A stretch of 64,000 nt of DNA, from the NCBI GenBank assembly GCA_017624905.1, contig JAGAMD010000006.1:1-64000 (forward strand), written 5' to 3'. Each line of letters starts with the position of its first letter. Position 1 is the first letter of the stretch. This DNA comes from Clostridia bacterium. Its GTDB lineage: Bacteria > Bacillota > Clostridia > Oscillospirales > CAG-272. Positions 40,737 through 50,130 of this stretch are shown in pieces. The translations under genes and the position numbers were made by a program. The notes under the pieces were generated by a model. That model searched no databases, had not been told where the DNA came from, and was given only the letters and a program-made list of their open reading frames with translations.

Positions 40737-42779
40737 ATGAAAAAGAAAATTTTACTCGGCATTTTAATAGCAGTAGCAGTAATGTGCCTCTTTGCTATTT
40801 CAATTAGCGCTGCGGAAGCTACAATTGGTGGATTTAAATATACCACCAAAAGCGACGGCACAGCTACACTTAGCTCAAATGAGAGTTTTACTGGTACAAC
40901 AGCTGTAATTCCAGAAACTGTTGAAATTGATGGCACTGAATATACAGTTAATCAGATTGGAAATTCAATTTTTCAAAACAATACAACAATAGAAACAATT
41001 AGTTTTCCATCTACAATTACAACTGTTGGTTCACGCGTTATTACAAAATGTACTGCTTTGAAAGCTGTTTATATTGACCTTGACAAGCTTGTATCAGTTG
41101 GCGAATGTGCATTGACATATAATAGTGCATCACAAGATACTGATATGGATGAAACAACTGCTAATAGAGAAATATATTTCTATGCAACATCTGAATATGG
41201 TAAGGATAATCCTGTGAAAACAGAAGAGGTAGATTTTAAAAATTTGACATCTATGGGATATTCTGCATTCCAAGGTCTTAATGTAAAAAAGGTTACCTTA
41301 TATTTTACTAACAGACAAATTTTTAGATACGCAAATATTGAGGAGCTTGTGATAAAAGGAAACATAGAAACAATAGAGCAATATGCGTTTGATTGTTGCT
41401 TTAATCTAAGCAAAGTAACCGTTGAATCAACTACTTTGAAAACTGTTGGTTCTAGTGCGTTTTCAAGTTGTAGAGCGATGACTAACATTAAAATTGATTT
41501 GTCTGGTGTAACTAATATAAGTGGCTCTGCTTTTAGATTTTCCGGGGATCGCGGAACAGCAAATAATACAGCAATGTGGAATGATTTGGATGGTCAAAAT
41601 ATAGTTGATTTATCCTCACTAAAAACTATTGGTTCACAAGCGTTTGCAGGTAGTAACCTAGGTAACGCAAGAGTTGTTTGGCCGACAAATCTAGAGGCTA
41701 CAAATCTAGGTAGCACTGGCGATTCAAGTACATTCAGAAATGCAAATATAACAAGTGTATATATAGATACCGCTGAAGGATATGAACTCCAAATTGATAG
41801 CTGGTGCTTTAGAAACAACCCAATTGAAACAGTTATTTTTGGCCCTGGAGTTACCACGCTTAGTAACTGCTTTGAAGGAGTAAAAACAATTAAAACAGTT
41901 GTATTTTTGGCTGATAATGTAGATTGTACATCTTCTAACTTGTTCAAGGACTGCAGTGGAATAACATTTTACCACAAGGGCTTGACAACAAATACAACAT
42001 TTTCACAAGCAACTCAAATTAATATTTCTGAAGGTAGCTATACTGCTTATGGAGCATGTGGAGTAAAAGTAGACTTAACACCTGTTGAAGGCGAAAAGGT
42101 TACTCTTAACTATGTTGACCACGACCATAAGGGTGTAGCTGACCAAACAGTATGTCCTGCAGGCTCACTTATGATTTACACCTGCACAGGCTGTAAGGAT
42201 GTTTACACAGAGGAGCTAGAGGGCTACATCGGTGACACACATGTATTTGACCGTGCAAATGGCGCAACAGTAGCAGATGTAGTATTTGCAAACAACAACT
42301 ACTTTGGAGTAGGTGTGATAGTTGTTGAATGCGCTAACTGCACAGCTCAAGCAAACGATAGTGAAACAGTCGAGCCATTCTTTGGAGAAGGTGGTTACTC
42401 AATTCCGGAAAACGGCACAACTGATTGCGTTTCACATACAATTAAGGTAAATAAATCTGCAATTATAAAGTATCAAGAGCTAACAGGCAAGACTGTAAAC
42501 TATGGTACAGTAGCAGCAGTAGGCTCATCAATTGGCACTCCACTTTACTTTGAGGAAGGCGAGAGCGAGATGTCAATTAAAGCTCAAGCACTGGTTTCTG
42601 ATATGACAAACACAAATTACACAAAGCTTGTAATTAAGATAACAGGCATTCCATCAGCCGACACAGCACTCAACTGTAACGCATATGCAGTAATCGGTAC
42701 AAGCATCACATATCTCTGTGGCGAAGAAGCACTAGCTGAAGCTAAAGAGGTAAAGCTAAATATGACAACACAAGCATAA
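40737..42779 (+). CDS. BspA-like leucine-rich-repeat surface protein
   Basis: The 680-residue exported protein starts at 40737 with AAGGAGATAATT upstream. A clear signal peptide (MKKKILLGILIAVAVMCLF, cut near ISA-A, residue ~26) is followed by ~400 residues of LRR_5-type repeats of the form TVNQIGNSIFQNNTTIETISFP, TTVGSRVITKCTALKAVYI, YAFDCCFNLSKVTVES. The C-terminal ~200 residues form one or two beta domains with CTGC and CANC pairs that may bind metal. No sortase LPXTG motif or membrane tail is visible, so attachment is unclear. BspA-like repeats mediate host or matrix binding in other species. Its tail resembles the partial protein at the window start. Confidence 0.85.
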   Translation: MKKKILLGILIAVAVMCLFAISISAAEATIGGFKYTTKSDGTATLSSNESFTGTTAVIPETVEIDGTEYTVNQIGNSIFQNNTTIETISFPSTITTVGSRVITKCTALKAVYIDLDKLVSVGECALTYNSASQDTDMDETTANREIYFYATSEYGKDNPVKTEEVDFKNLTSMGYSAFQGLNVKKVTLYFTNRQIFRYANIEELVIKGNIETIEQYAFDCCFNLSKVTVESTTLKTVGSSAFSSCRAMTNIKIDLSGVTNISGSAFRFSGDRGTANNTAMWNDLDGQNIVDLSSLKTIGSQAFAGSNLGNARVVWPTNLEATNLGSTGDSSTFRNANITSVYIDTAEGYELQIDSWCFRNNPIETVIFGPGVTTLSNCFEGVKTIKTVVFLADNVDCTSSNLFKDCSGITFYHKGLTTNTTFSQATQINISEGSYTAYGACGVKVDLTPVEGEKVTLNYVDHDHKGVADQTVCPAGSLMIYTCTGCKDVYTEELEGYIGDTHVFDRANGATVADVVFANNNYFGVGVIVVECANCTAQANDSETVEPFFGEGGYSIPENGTTDCVSHTIKVNKSAIIKYQELTGKTVNYGTVAAVGSSIGTPLYFEEGESEMSIKAQALVSDMTNTNYTKLVIKITGIPSADTALNCNAYAVIGTSITYLCGEEALAEAKEVKLNMTTQA

Positions 42780-42783
42780 ATAT

Positions 42784-42820
42784 ATAACACCACAAGGTCT
42801 TTGCCTTGTGGTGTTTTTTA
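42784..42820 (+). terminator. Intrinsic terminator of the LRR gene
   Basis: AACACCACAAGG pairs with CCTTGTGGTGTT, followed by a T-run. Confidence 0.9.
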
Positions 42821-42837
42821 TGTCAATATAAAGTCAT

Positions 42838-42909
42838 GGCTCCATCTGACGAGGCACCTTTATGGCGTGCCTTGGTAGAGCTGCCACCAAAGGTGACTGC
42901 GGGAGAGAT
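42838..42909. repeat. Multi-stem short repeat, copy D
   Basis: It starts GGCTCC and ends GGGAGAGAT and has the same core as copy C (GACGAGGCACC...GGCGTGCCTTGGTAGAG). The outer arms are GCTC with GAGC, where copy C has CCTC with GAGG. The third stem is CACC-aaa-GGTG, where copy C has GTCAGC/GCTGAC. The paired changes show that structure, not sequence, is kept. Confidence 0.7.
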
Positions 42910-43036
42910 AAAATAGCTAAAAATAAACCTAAAATAAAACCTATAAAAGTATCATTGTATATGTCAATATATACAAAAATGAAGGAATTATTTTGTAAAA
43001 AAGCTACAAAAGAAAAATATTCGCTTATGCATTTAA

Positions 43037-43054
43037 ATTGCATAAATATTCATT
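43037..43054. promoter_or_regulatory. ArgR-like operator (ARG box) 1
   Basis: ATTGCATAAATATTCATT matches the Bacillus-type ARG-box consensus, read as its complement, at about 14 of 18 positions by eye. Further ATATTCA half-sites lie just downstream (43055-43075), suggesting a cluster. It is ~90 bases upstream of the argG -35. Confidence 0.6.
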
Positions 43055-43144
43055 GATATTCACAAAATATTCATTTGATGTGCTTGAAACAAAGCAAAAA
43101 TTTCCTTATTTATTAAAAAAGATGAAAAAATATTAAAAAAGGTC

Positions 43145-43173
43145 TTGACAAAACAGAAAATAGGTTATATAAT
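43145..43173 (+). promoter_or_regulatory. Consensus promoter of the arginine operon
   Basis: TTGACA (43145-43150) and TATAAT (43168-43173) are separated by 17 bases, a perfect sigma-A match. Confidence 0.85.
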
Positions 43174-43185
43174 ACAATTCGTAAA

Positions 43186-43203
43186 AATGAATAAACTTTC
43201 ATC
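43186..43203. promoter_or_regulatory. ArgR-like operator (ARG box) 2
   Basis: AATGAATAAACTTTCATC lies just downstream of the argG -10 box and contains TGAAT...TTTCA, about 13 of 18 to the ARG-box consensus by eye. Binding here would block initiation. Confidence 0.55.
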
Positions 43204-43217
43204 TAAGGAGAAGAAAA

Positions 43218-44447
43218 ATGGATAAGAAAAATATTAAAAAGGTAGTTCTTGCATATTCCGGAGGACTTGATACATCAATCATCATTCCATGGCTTAAGGA
43301 AAACTACAACAACTGTGAGGTTATCGCGGTATCCGGTAACGTAGGACAAGCAGACGAGCTTGAGGGACTTGAAGAAAAGGCAATCAAGACAGGCGCATCA
43401 AAGTGCTACATTGAGGATTTAACAGAGGAGTTTGTTGACGACTATGTAATCCCGACGGTTAAGGCTGGCGCACTATACGAGGAATATATGCTCGGCACAT
43501 CATTTGCACGTCCTGTTATTGCAAAGAGAATTGCAGAAATCGCTATTGCTGAGGGAGCAGATGCTATCTGCCACGGCTGTACAGGTAAGGGTAATGACCA
43601 AGTTCGTTTTGAGCTTACAATTAAGGCTTTCGCACCTGATATGCCAATTATCGCTCCTTGGAGAGAGTGGACAATTAAGTCTCGTGAGGAGGAAATCGAG
43701 TACGCTGAGGCTCACAATGTTCCTCTAAAAATTAATCGTGAAACAAACTACTCAAAGGACAAAAACCTATGGCACCTAAGCCACGAGGGACTTGACCTTG
43801 AGGATGCAGGTAATGAGCCACTTTACGATAAGGAAGGCTTCCTTGAAATGGGAGTTTCTCCAATCAAGGCTCCGGATGTACCAACATATGTTGAGCTCGA
43901 TTTTGTAAAGGGCGTTCCTGTTGCAATCAATGGCGAAAAGATGAGCGCTAAGGAAATTATTCTAAAGCTTAATAAGCTCGGTGGCGACAATGGTATCGGT
44001 CTGCTTGATATTGTTGAAAACCGTCTTGTTGGTATGAAATGTCGTGGCGTATACGAGACTCCCGGTGGAGCTATCTTGTATGCAGCTCACAGCTATCTTG
44101 AAACAATTTGTCTTGACAAAATGACAATGCACGAAAAACAAAAGCTTTCAATCACATTTGCTGAGCTTGTATATAATGGTCAATGGTTCACACCACTACG
44201 TGAGGCACTTAGTGCATTCGTTGACAAAACACAAGAAAACGTTACAGGTAAGGTAAGACTAAAGCTCTACAAGGGCAACATTATCAAGGCTGGCGTATGG
44301 AGTGATTATTCACTTTACTCAGAGGAAATCGCTACATTTGGCGAGGATAACGTTTACAACCAAGCTGACAGTGCCGGATTTATCAACCTATTTGGTCTTC
44401 CAATCAAGGTTCAAGCACAAGTAAACGCAAAGAATAATAAAAAATAA
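43218..44447 (+). CDS. argG: Argininosuccinate synthase
   Basis: ArgG joins citrulline and aspartate with ATP. The 409-residue protein begins with the PP-loop [15 protein letters not shown] and has [13 protein letters not shown] near residue 120, [15 protein letters not shown] and the [14 protein letters not shown] segment. AAGGAGAAG precedes the ATG. It is the first gene of the operon and carries a consensus promoter flanked by ArgR-like boxes, so arginine should repress it. argH follows after 86 bases containing two hairpins. Confidence 0.97.
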   Translation: MDKKNIKKVVLAYSGGLDTSIIIPWLKENYNNCEVIAVSGNVGQADELEGLEEKAIKTGASKCYIEDLTEEFVDDYVIPTVKAGALYEEYMLGTSFARPVIAKRIAEIAIAEGADAICHGCTGKGNDQVRFELTIKAFAPDMPIIAPWREWTIKSREEEIEYAEAHNVPLKINRETNYSKDKNLWHLSHEGLDLEDAGNEPLYDKEGFLEMGVSPIKAPDVPTYVELDFVKGVPVAINGEKMSAKEIILKLNKLGGDNGIGLLDIVENRLVGMKCRGVYETPGGAILYAAHSYLETICLDKMTMHEKQKLSITFAELVYNGQWFTPLREALSAFVDKTQENVTGKVRLKLYKGNIIKAGVWSDYSLYSEEIATFGEDNVYNQADSAGFINLFGLPIKVQAQVNAKNNKK

Positions 44448-44457
44448 TATAAGCACT

Positions 44458-44518
44458 TGCGGTGGGCATTTTTGCCCATCGCATAACGTGTTTTTTAATA
44501 CGCGTGTGTATACGCGTA
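44458..44518 (+). other. Two hairpins in the argG-argH gap
   Basis: TGCGGTGGGCA pairs with TGCCCATCGCA (44458-44483), and TACGCG...CGCGTA forms a second stem (44499-44518). A T6 run lies between them. They could tune the relative amounts of argG and argH mRNA by partial termination or by blocking decay. Confidence 0.45.
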
Positions 44519-44533
44519 CGAAAGGACTAAATT

Positions 44534-45907
44534 ATGGATAAAATGTGGGCAGGAAGATTTGATAAAGCACTTGATAAACAAGCTGACGACTTTAATTCTT
44601 CCATTCATTTCGATAAAAAAATGTACAAGGAGGACATAAAGGGCTCTATTGAACACGCACTTATGCTTTCCTCGGTTGGCATTATCACAAAAGAAGAATA
44701 CGAGAAGATTGCAGATGGCTTAAACTCAATTCTTGAGGACTTAAACAGTGGTAAGCTCACATTTGACGAAAACGCAGAGGACATTCATATGTTCAACGAG
44801 GCAGAGCTTACAAAGAGAATTGGTGATACAGGTAAAAAGCTTCACACCGCAAGGAGCAGAAACGACCAGGTTGCTCTTGATTTGCGTCTTTATATGCGTA
44901 ACCAAGCAAACGATGTTGTAGCACTGCTAAGGGAGCTAATCGGTGCACTAAAGGAGCAAGCTGAGAACAATCAAGATGCAATTATGCCCGGCTATACTCA
45001 CTTACAAAGAGCACAGCCAATTACATTTGCACACCACCTTCTTGCTTACTGTATGATGCTAATGCGTGATGTAACAAGAATTGAGGATGCTGTTAAGAGA
45101 ATGAACTATTCACCTCTTGGCTCTTGTGCTTTAGCCGGTACAACATATCCAACAGACCGTGATATGGTTGCCAAAAGCCTTGGCTTTGATGGTATATGCC
45201 TTAACTCAATTGATGGTGTTTCCGACCGTGATTATTGCATCGAGCTTGAAAGTGCTTTTGCAACTATAATGATGCACTTATCTCGTCTAAGCGAGGAAAT
45301 CATTCTTTGGTCAAGCTGGGAATTCAAATTCATTGAGCTTGACGATTCCTACACAACGGGCTCATCAATTATGCCACAAAAGAAAAATCCCGATATGGCA
45401 GAGCTTGTTCGTGGTAAAACAGGCAGAGTATATGGCGACTTAATGGCAACTCTAACTATGCTTAAGGGAATTCCACTTGCATACAACAAGGATATGCAAG
45501 AGGATAAGGAAGCTATCTTTGATGCAACCGAAACAGTTATAAAATGCCTAGGCGTATTTGTCCCTATGATAAAGACAATGAAGCCGATTAAGGAAAATAT
45601 GTATAACGCAGCTACAAAGGGCTTTATAAATGCAACCGACCTAGCTGACTATCTAACCAAGAAGGGCGTACCTTTTAGAAGTGCATATAAAATCGTCGGC
45701 ACAATTGTTGGTGAGTGCATTAAAAAGGGGACAACTCTTGATAAAATGACGCTTGAAGAGTATAAGGCTCATTCAGATATTTTTGAAGAGGATTTATATA
45801 ACGAAATCTCACTTGAAACTTGCGTAGCTAAGCGTATCTCAAGAGGTTCAACGGGTTACGAGAGCGTTAAAGAGCAGCTAAAGTATGTAACGGAGTTTTT
45901 GAAATGA
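44534..45907 (+). CDS. argH: Argininosuccinate lyase
   Basis: ArgH splits argininosuccinate into arginine and fumarate. The 457-residue protein has MWAGRFDKALDKQADDFNSSI, EDIHMFNEAELTKRIG, HTARSRNDQVALDLRLY and the fumarase-superfamily signature GSSIMPQKKNPD near residue 277 with the catalytic Ser. AAAGGACTAA precedes the ATG. The 3' end overlaps argC by 4 bases (ATGA). Confidence 0.97.
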   Translation: MDKMWAGRFDKALDKQADDFNSSIHFDKKMYKEDIKGSIEHALMLSSVGIITKEEYEKIADGLNSILEDLNSGKLTFDENAEDIHMFNEAELTKRIGDTGKKLHTARSRNDQVALDLRLYMRNQANDVVALLRELIGALKEQAENNQDAIMPGYTHLQRAQPITFAHHLLAYCMMLMRDVTRIEDAVKRMNYSPLGSCALAGTTYPTDRDMVAKSLGFDGICLNSIDGVSDRDYCIELESAFATIMMHLSRLSEEIILWSSWEFKFIELDDSYTTGSSIMPQKKNPDMAELVRGKTGRVYGDLMATLTMLKGIPLAYNKDMQEDKEAIFDATETVIKCLGVFVPMIKTMKPIKENMYNAATKGFINATDLADYLTKKGVPFRSAYKIVGTIVGECIKKGTTLDKMTLEEYKAHSDIFEEDLYNEISLETCVAKRISRGSTGYESVKEQLKYVTEFLK

Positions 45908-46836
45908 AAAGAATATTTATAGACGGTAAGGCAGGAACAACCGGACTTAGAATAGAGGAGCGTCTGGGAGCTCGTGATGATATTGAAATCGTTTCTCTCC
46001 CTGAAGAATTAAGAAAAGATCCGGTGGCTAAAAAAGAGGTTTTAAACTCTGTCGATGTAGCATTTTTATGTTTGCCGGATGCAGCAGCAATTGAGGCTGT
46101 TCAAATGATAGAAAATCCAAACGTATGTGTAATTGATACCTCAACTGCACATCGTACAAATGATAACTGGGCATACGGCTTTGCAGAGCTCGGCTCGGAA
46201 TTTGAAGAAAAAATAAAAAGCAGTAAGCGTATTGCTGTTCCGGGTTGTCATGCAAGTGGCTTTATCGCACTTGTTTATCCACTTGTAAAGGCGGGTATAT
46301 TGCCAAGTGATGCACTCCTAACTGCTCATTCCTTGACCGGATACAGTGGCGGTGGCAAGAAAATGATTGCCGAATATGAGGACTGTGAGCTTAACAAGCT
46401 TTTTGAAGGTCCAAGACAATATGCCTTAGGACAAGCACACAAGCATATACCTGAAATGACAAAAATCACAGGACTTAAAAACGCACCTGTTTTCTGCCCG
46501 ATAGTTGGTGATTTTTACTCAGGTATGGAGGTTACAGTTCCACTGTTTAAAAGCCAACTTGTAAATGGTGGTAATATTGAGAAAATTAAAGAAATATATA
46601 AAAATACGTACACAGGTCCACTAGTTTCTTATAACGAGTCAAATGATGAGAGCGGATTTTTATCCTCTGTTCGTTATCAAGATAAGGACTCAATGTCAAT
46701 TGAGGTGTACGGAAATGATGATAGAATAATACTTGTTGCAAGATATGATAACCTAGGTAAGGGTGCATCAGGTGCAGCCGTTGAGTGCCTAAATATTGTT
46801 CTTGGCGAGGAAAAGACAAAAACTTTAGTAATATAG
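45904..46836 (+). CDS. argC: N-acetyl-gamma-glutamyl-phosphate reductase (short, type 2)
   Basis: ArgC reduces N-acetylglutamyl phosphate to the semialdehyde using NADPH. The 310-residue protein is of the shorter AGPR type 2 class (usual type 1 is ~345). FIDGKAGTTGLRIEERL replaces the typical nucleotide loop. The catalytic Cys is in VPGCHASGFIAL near residue 117, and HKHIPEM carries the active-site His. It is coupled to argH by a 4-base overlap and followed by argJ 18 bases later. Confidence 0.94.
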   Translation: MKRIFIDGKAGTTGLRIEERLGARDDIEIVSLPEELRKDPVAKKEVLNSVDVAFLCLPDAAAIEAVQMIENPNVCVIDTSTAHRTNDNWAYGFAELGSEFEEKIKSSKRIAVPGCHASGFIALVYPLVKAGILPSDALLTAHSLTGYSGGGKKMIAEYEDCELNKLFEGPRQYALGQAHKHIPEMTKITGLKNAPVFCPIVGDFYSGMEVTVPLFKSQLVNGGNIEKIKEIYKNTYTGPLVSYNESNDESGFLSSVRYQDKDSMSIEVYGNDDRIILVARYDNLGKGASGAAVECLNIVLGEEKTKTLVI

Positions 46837-46854
46837 ACCTAGCAAGGAGATTAT

Positions 46855-48069
46855 ATGGAAATTATAAAAGGTGGAGTTTGTGCTCCAAAGGGCTTTTTAG
46901 CAAGTGGTATTCACTGTGGAATACGCAAGAACAAATCGAAGAAGGACTTAGCCCTTATTTATTCCCAAAATAGAGCAAGCTGTGCTTCTGTATACACAAC
47001 AAACAAGGTTAAGGGAGCACCGCTAACTGTTACTAAAAACAACATTCAAGACGGCTACGCTCAAGCAGTAATCTGCAATAGTGGTAATGCCAATACTTGC
47101 AATGCAAACGGCATAGAGATAGCTGAAGAAATGTGCCAAATTTTAGGAAACGAGCTTGGCATTGATGCAAAGGATGTAGTTGTTGCTTCAACAGGCGTTA
47201 TCGGTCAACCGCTTGATATCGCACCTATAAAAAACGGTGTGCCATCACTTGTTAAATCCCTTAACAATAACGGCAGTAAGGACGCAGCCGAGGGAATTAT
47301 GACAACTGATACAAGGTTGAAGGAAATCGCACTTAGCTTCCAAATCGGCGAAAAAGAGTGCAAAATCGGTGGTATTGCTAAGGGCTCAGGTATGATTCAT
47401 CCTAATATGGCAACTATGCTAGTGTTTATTACAACCGACTGTAATATCTCAGCAAAGATGCTCCAAAAAGCACTTTCAACCGATATTCAAAGCACATTTA
47501 ATATGGTTAGCGTTGACGGGGACACCTCAACAAACGATATGGTTACAATCCTTGCTAATGGTATGGCAGAAAATGAGCAAATCGATAGCGAGGGCGATGA
47601 TTTTGACACATTTATGAAGGCACTCAATACTCTTACAATAAATCTCTGTCGCAAGATAGCAGGTGATGGTGAGGGTGCTACAAAGCTACTTGAATGTACA
47701 GTTGATGGTGCAAAGGACGAAAAGAATGCAAAGATTATTGCAAAAAGTGTTATCTGCTCATCACTTGTAAAGAGTGCAATGTTTGGCTCTGATGCAAACT
47801 GGGGACGTGTGCTTTGTGCAATCGGTTACAGTGGTGCTGAGGTTGATGTAAACAAGGTTTTTGTTTCTTTTGTTTCAAGCAAGGGCGAAATCAGTGTTTG
47901 CGAAAATGGAGCAGGGGTTGATTTCTCTGAGGAAATTGCTAAAGAGATTCTACTCGAGGACGAAATAACAATTAAAATAGTACTAGGTGATGGAAACGGA
48001 CAAGCAACTGCTTGGGGCTGCGACCTCACATACGATTACGTAAAGATAAACGGAGATTATAGAACATAA
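46855..48069 (+). CDS. argJ: Bifunctional glutamate N-acetyltransferase / ornithine acetyltransferase
   Basis: ArgJ recycles the acetyl group from N-acetylornithine to glutamate, and the bifunctional form can also make N-acetylglutamate from acetyl-CoA. The 404-residue precursor cleaves itself before the Thr in HPNMATMLVFI (about residue 187) into alpha and beta chains. VICNSGNANTCN and GTDANWGR-like GSDANWGRVLCAIGYSG are conserved. AAGGAGATTAT precedes the ATG. The presence of argJ and absence of argA and argE shows the cyclic pathway. Overlaps argB by one base. Confidence 0.96.
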   Translation: MEIIKGGVCAPKGFLASGIHCGIRKNKSKKDLALIYSQNRASCASVYTTNKVKGAPLTVTKNNIQDGYAQAVICNSGNANTCNANGIEIAEEMCQILGNELGIDAKDVVVASTGVIGQPLDIAPIKNGVPSLVKSLNNNGSKDAAEGIMTTDTRLKEIALSFQIGEKECKIGGIAKGSGMIHPNMATMLVFITTDCNISAKMLQKALSTDIQSTFNMVSVDGDTSTNDMVTILANGMAENEQIDSEGDDFDTFMKALNTLTINLCRKIAGDGEGATKLLECTVDGAKDEKNAKIIAKSVICSSLVKSAMFGSDANWGRVLCAIGYSGAEVDVNKVFVSFVSSKGEISVCENGAGVDFSEEIAKEILLEDEITIKIVLGDGNGQATAWGCDLTYDYVKINGDYRT

Positions 48070-48962
48070 TGCAAAACATTGATCCAATTCACGTAACAAA
48101 CCAACAAAGAGCCATAATTCTTACACAGGCTCTCCCATATATAAGAGAGTACTACGACAAGGTTGTAGTTATCAAATATGGTGGAAACGCAATGATTAAC
48201 GAGCAGCTTAAGGAACAGGTAATGGAGGACATTGTCCTTTTGCACCTAATCGGAGTTAAGGTCGTTTTAGTTCACGGCGGTGGACCGGAAATCACCGAAA
48301 CACTAAAGAAAATCGGCAAGGAGTCTGTATTCTTTGAGGGACTTCGTGTAACAGACAAGGAAACTGCTGATGTTGTCCAAATGGTACTTGCCGGTAAAAT
48401 CAATAAATCCCTTGTTAATATGCTTGAAATCAATGGTGGAAAATCAATCGGTATTTCAGGTCTTGACGGACATATGATTAAGGCAGAAATGAAGGATGAG
48501 CGTTTAGGCTACGTTGGTAGAATTACAGAGGTTGATGTTACCCCTATTAATGACCTACTTGAAAAGGGCTATATTCCTGTCGTTTCTACAATTGGCTGTG
48601 ACGAAAAGGGTAATGTTTATAACATTAATGCAGATACAGCGGCAGCCTACATAGCAGGAGAAATGAACGCAGAAAGACTTATCACTATGACCGACATAGA
48701 GGGCATTTTAAAGGATAAGCACGATCCACATTCAATAATCCCTGAAATAGATATCAAGGGCTGTGTAGAGCTCTTTGAGAGTGGCATAATAAGTGGTGGC
48801 ATGATACCAAAGGTAGAGTGCTGTATTGACGCAATCCATAAGGGAGTTAAAAAGGTTACAATCCTTGATGGACGCGTTCCACACGCACTTTTGATTGAAA
48901 CCTTGACAAATGAAGGAGCTGGCACTATGGTAGTGGCAGATATGAACAATGAAAAGCTTTAA
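48069..48962 (+). CDS. argB: Acetylglutamate kinase
   Basis: ArgB phosphorylates N-acetylglutamate and is usually the arginine-feedback point in the cyclic pathway. The 297-residue protein has VVIKYGGNAM near residue 37, KVVLVHGGGPEI, LRVTDKETADVVQMVLAGKINK, NADTAAAYIAGEMNAE and GGMIPKVECC. The extended N-terminus before the kinase core is the feature seen in arginine-sensitive enzymes. It starts in the TAATG overlap with argJ and overlaps argD by 14 bases. Confidence 0.96.
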   Translation: MQNIDPIHVTNQQRAIILTQALPYIREYYDKVVVIKYGGNAMINEQLKEQVMEDIVLLHLIGVKVVLVHGGGPEITETLKKIGKESVFFEGLRVTDKETADVVQMVLAGKINKSLVNMLEINGGKSIGISGLDGHMIKAEMKDERLGYVGRITEVDVTPINDLLEKGYIPVVSTIGCDEKGNVYNINADTAAAYIAGEMNAERLITMTDIEGILKDKHDPHSIIPEIDIKGCVELFESGIISGGMIPKVECCIDAIHKGVKKVTILDGRVPHALLIETLTNEGAGTMVVADMNNEKL

Positions 48963-50121
48963 AAATGCAGATAAAGAATATATCGCAAATACCTATGGCC
49001 GTTTTGATATAGAGATTTCACACGGTAAAGGCTCTTTAGTTTATGATATAAACGGAAAAGAGTATATTGACTTATCCAGTGGAATTGCTGTTAATACATT
49101 TGGTATGTCAGACGATAGCTGGGTTGAGGCAGTTTATGAACAGCTAAAAAAGTGCCAACACACCTCAAACCTATATTATAGTGAGCCTTGCGTACGCTTA
49201 GCAGAAATACTATGTAAACGCACAGGTGCAAAAAAGGTATTCTTTGGCAACTCAGGAGCAGAGGCAAACGAGTGTGCTATCAAGGTTGCAAGACTTTGGG
49301 GTGCTGAAAACAAGGGCGAGGAATACTATAATATAATCACACTGAAAAATAGCTTTCACGGTAGAACAATTACAACTCTTTCAGCAACAGGACAAGACGT
49401 ATTCCATAAATATTTTAATCCACTAACAGAGGGCTTTGTCTATGGCGAGGCAAACAATACAGAAAGTATAGAAAAGCTTCTTAAGGAAAACAAGTGCTGT
49501 GCTGTTATGATGGAGCTTGTTCAGGGCGAGGGCGGAGTACTAGCTCTTGACAAGGATTTTGTCGAGGACGTGTCTAAATTATGCGAAAAATACAATGTAC
49601 TTTTAGTCATAGACGAGGTTCAAACAGGTAATGGCAGAACAGGTGAGCTATATGCTTACCAATGCTATGGTATCAAGCCTGATGTAGTGTCAACAGCAAA
49701 GGGACTTGGTGGAGGCTTGCCAATCGGCGCTTGTATGATGTTTGAAAAAACAGAGAATACACTAAAGCCATCACTTCACGGCTCAACCTTTGGCGGTAAC
49801 CCAATTGCCTGTGCTTCAGCTGTGCATATTTTAAACCGTATAGACGAGGCTCTGCTTAACGAGGTTAAGGAAAAATCAGCTTATGTATTTAACTCATTGA
49901 ATGGTGCTGACGGAATTAAATCCGTTAGTGGCTTAGGACTAATGATAGGCATAGAAACAGAGGGAGACGTGTCCGTAATTCTACAAAAATGTATGGAAAA
50001 TGGCATACTTCCGATTAAGGCAAAAAATAAATTAAGATTGCTCCCTGCACTTAATATTCCTATGGAGCTTTTAGCAAAATCCGTAGACATAATTAAGAAG
50101 GTTGCAAGTGAAAACAAGTGA
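48949..50121 (+). CDS. argD: Acetylornithine aminotransferase
   Basis: ArgD is a PLP-dependent class III aminotransferase that makes N-acetylornithine. The 390-residue protein has VFFGNSGAEANECAIKVAR near residue 100, SFHGRTITTLSATGQ, MMELVQGEGGV, VIDEVQTGNGRTGELYAYQ and AKGLGGGLPIGA with the PLP Lys. The start overlaps the argB 3' end by 14 bases. argF follows after 9 bases. Confidence 0.95.
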   Translation: MKSFKNADKEYIANTYGRFDIEISHGKGSLVYDINGKEYIDLSSGIAVNTFGMSDDSWVEAVYEQLKKCQHTSNLYYSEPCVRLAEILCKRTGAKKVFFGNSGAEANECAIKVARLWGAENKGEEYYNIITLKNSFHGRTITTLSATGQDVFHKYFNPLTEGFVYGEANNTESIEKLLKENKCCAVMMELVQGEGGVLALDKDFVEDVSKLCEKYNVLLVIDEVQTGNGRTGELYAYQCYGIKPDVVSTAKGLGGGLPIGACMMFEKTENTLKPSLHGSTFGGNPIACASAVHILNRIDEALLNEVKEKSAYVFNSLNGADGIKSVSGLGLMIGIETEGDVSVILQKCMENGILPIKAKNKLRLLPALNIPMELLAKSVDIIKKVASENK

Positions 50122-50130
50122 GGAAATAAA

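Noticed and set aside
43504..43728. 74-codon frame inside argG on the same strand
   Set aside because: Out-of-frame shadow of argG; Leu/Val/Ser-rich translation with no ribosome site.
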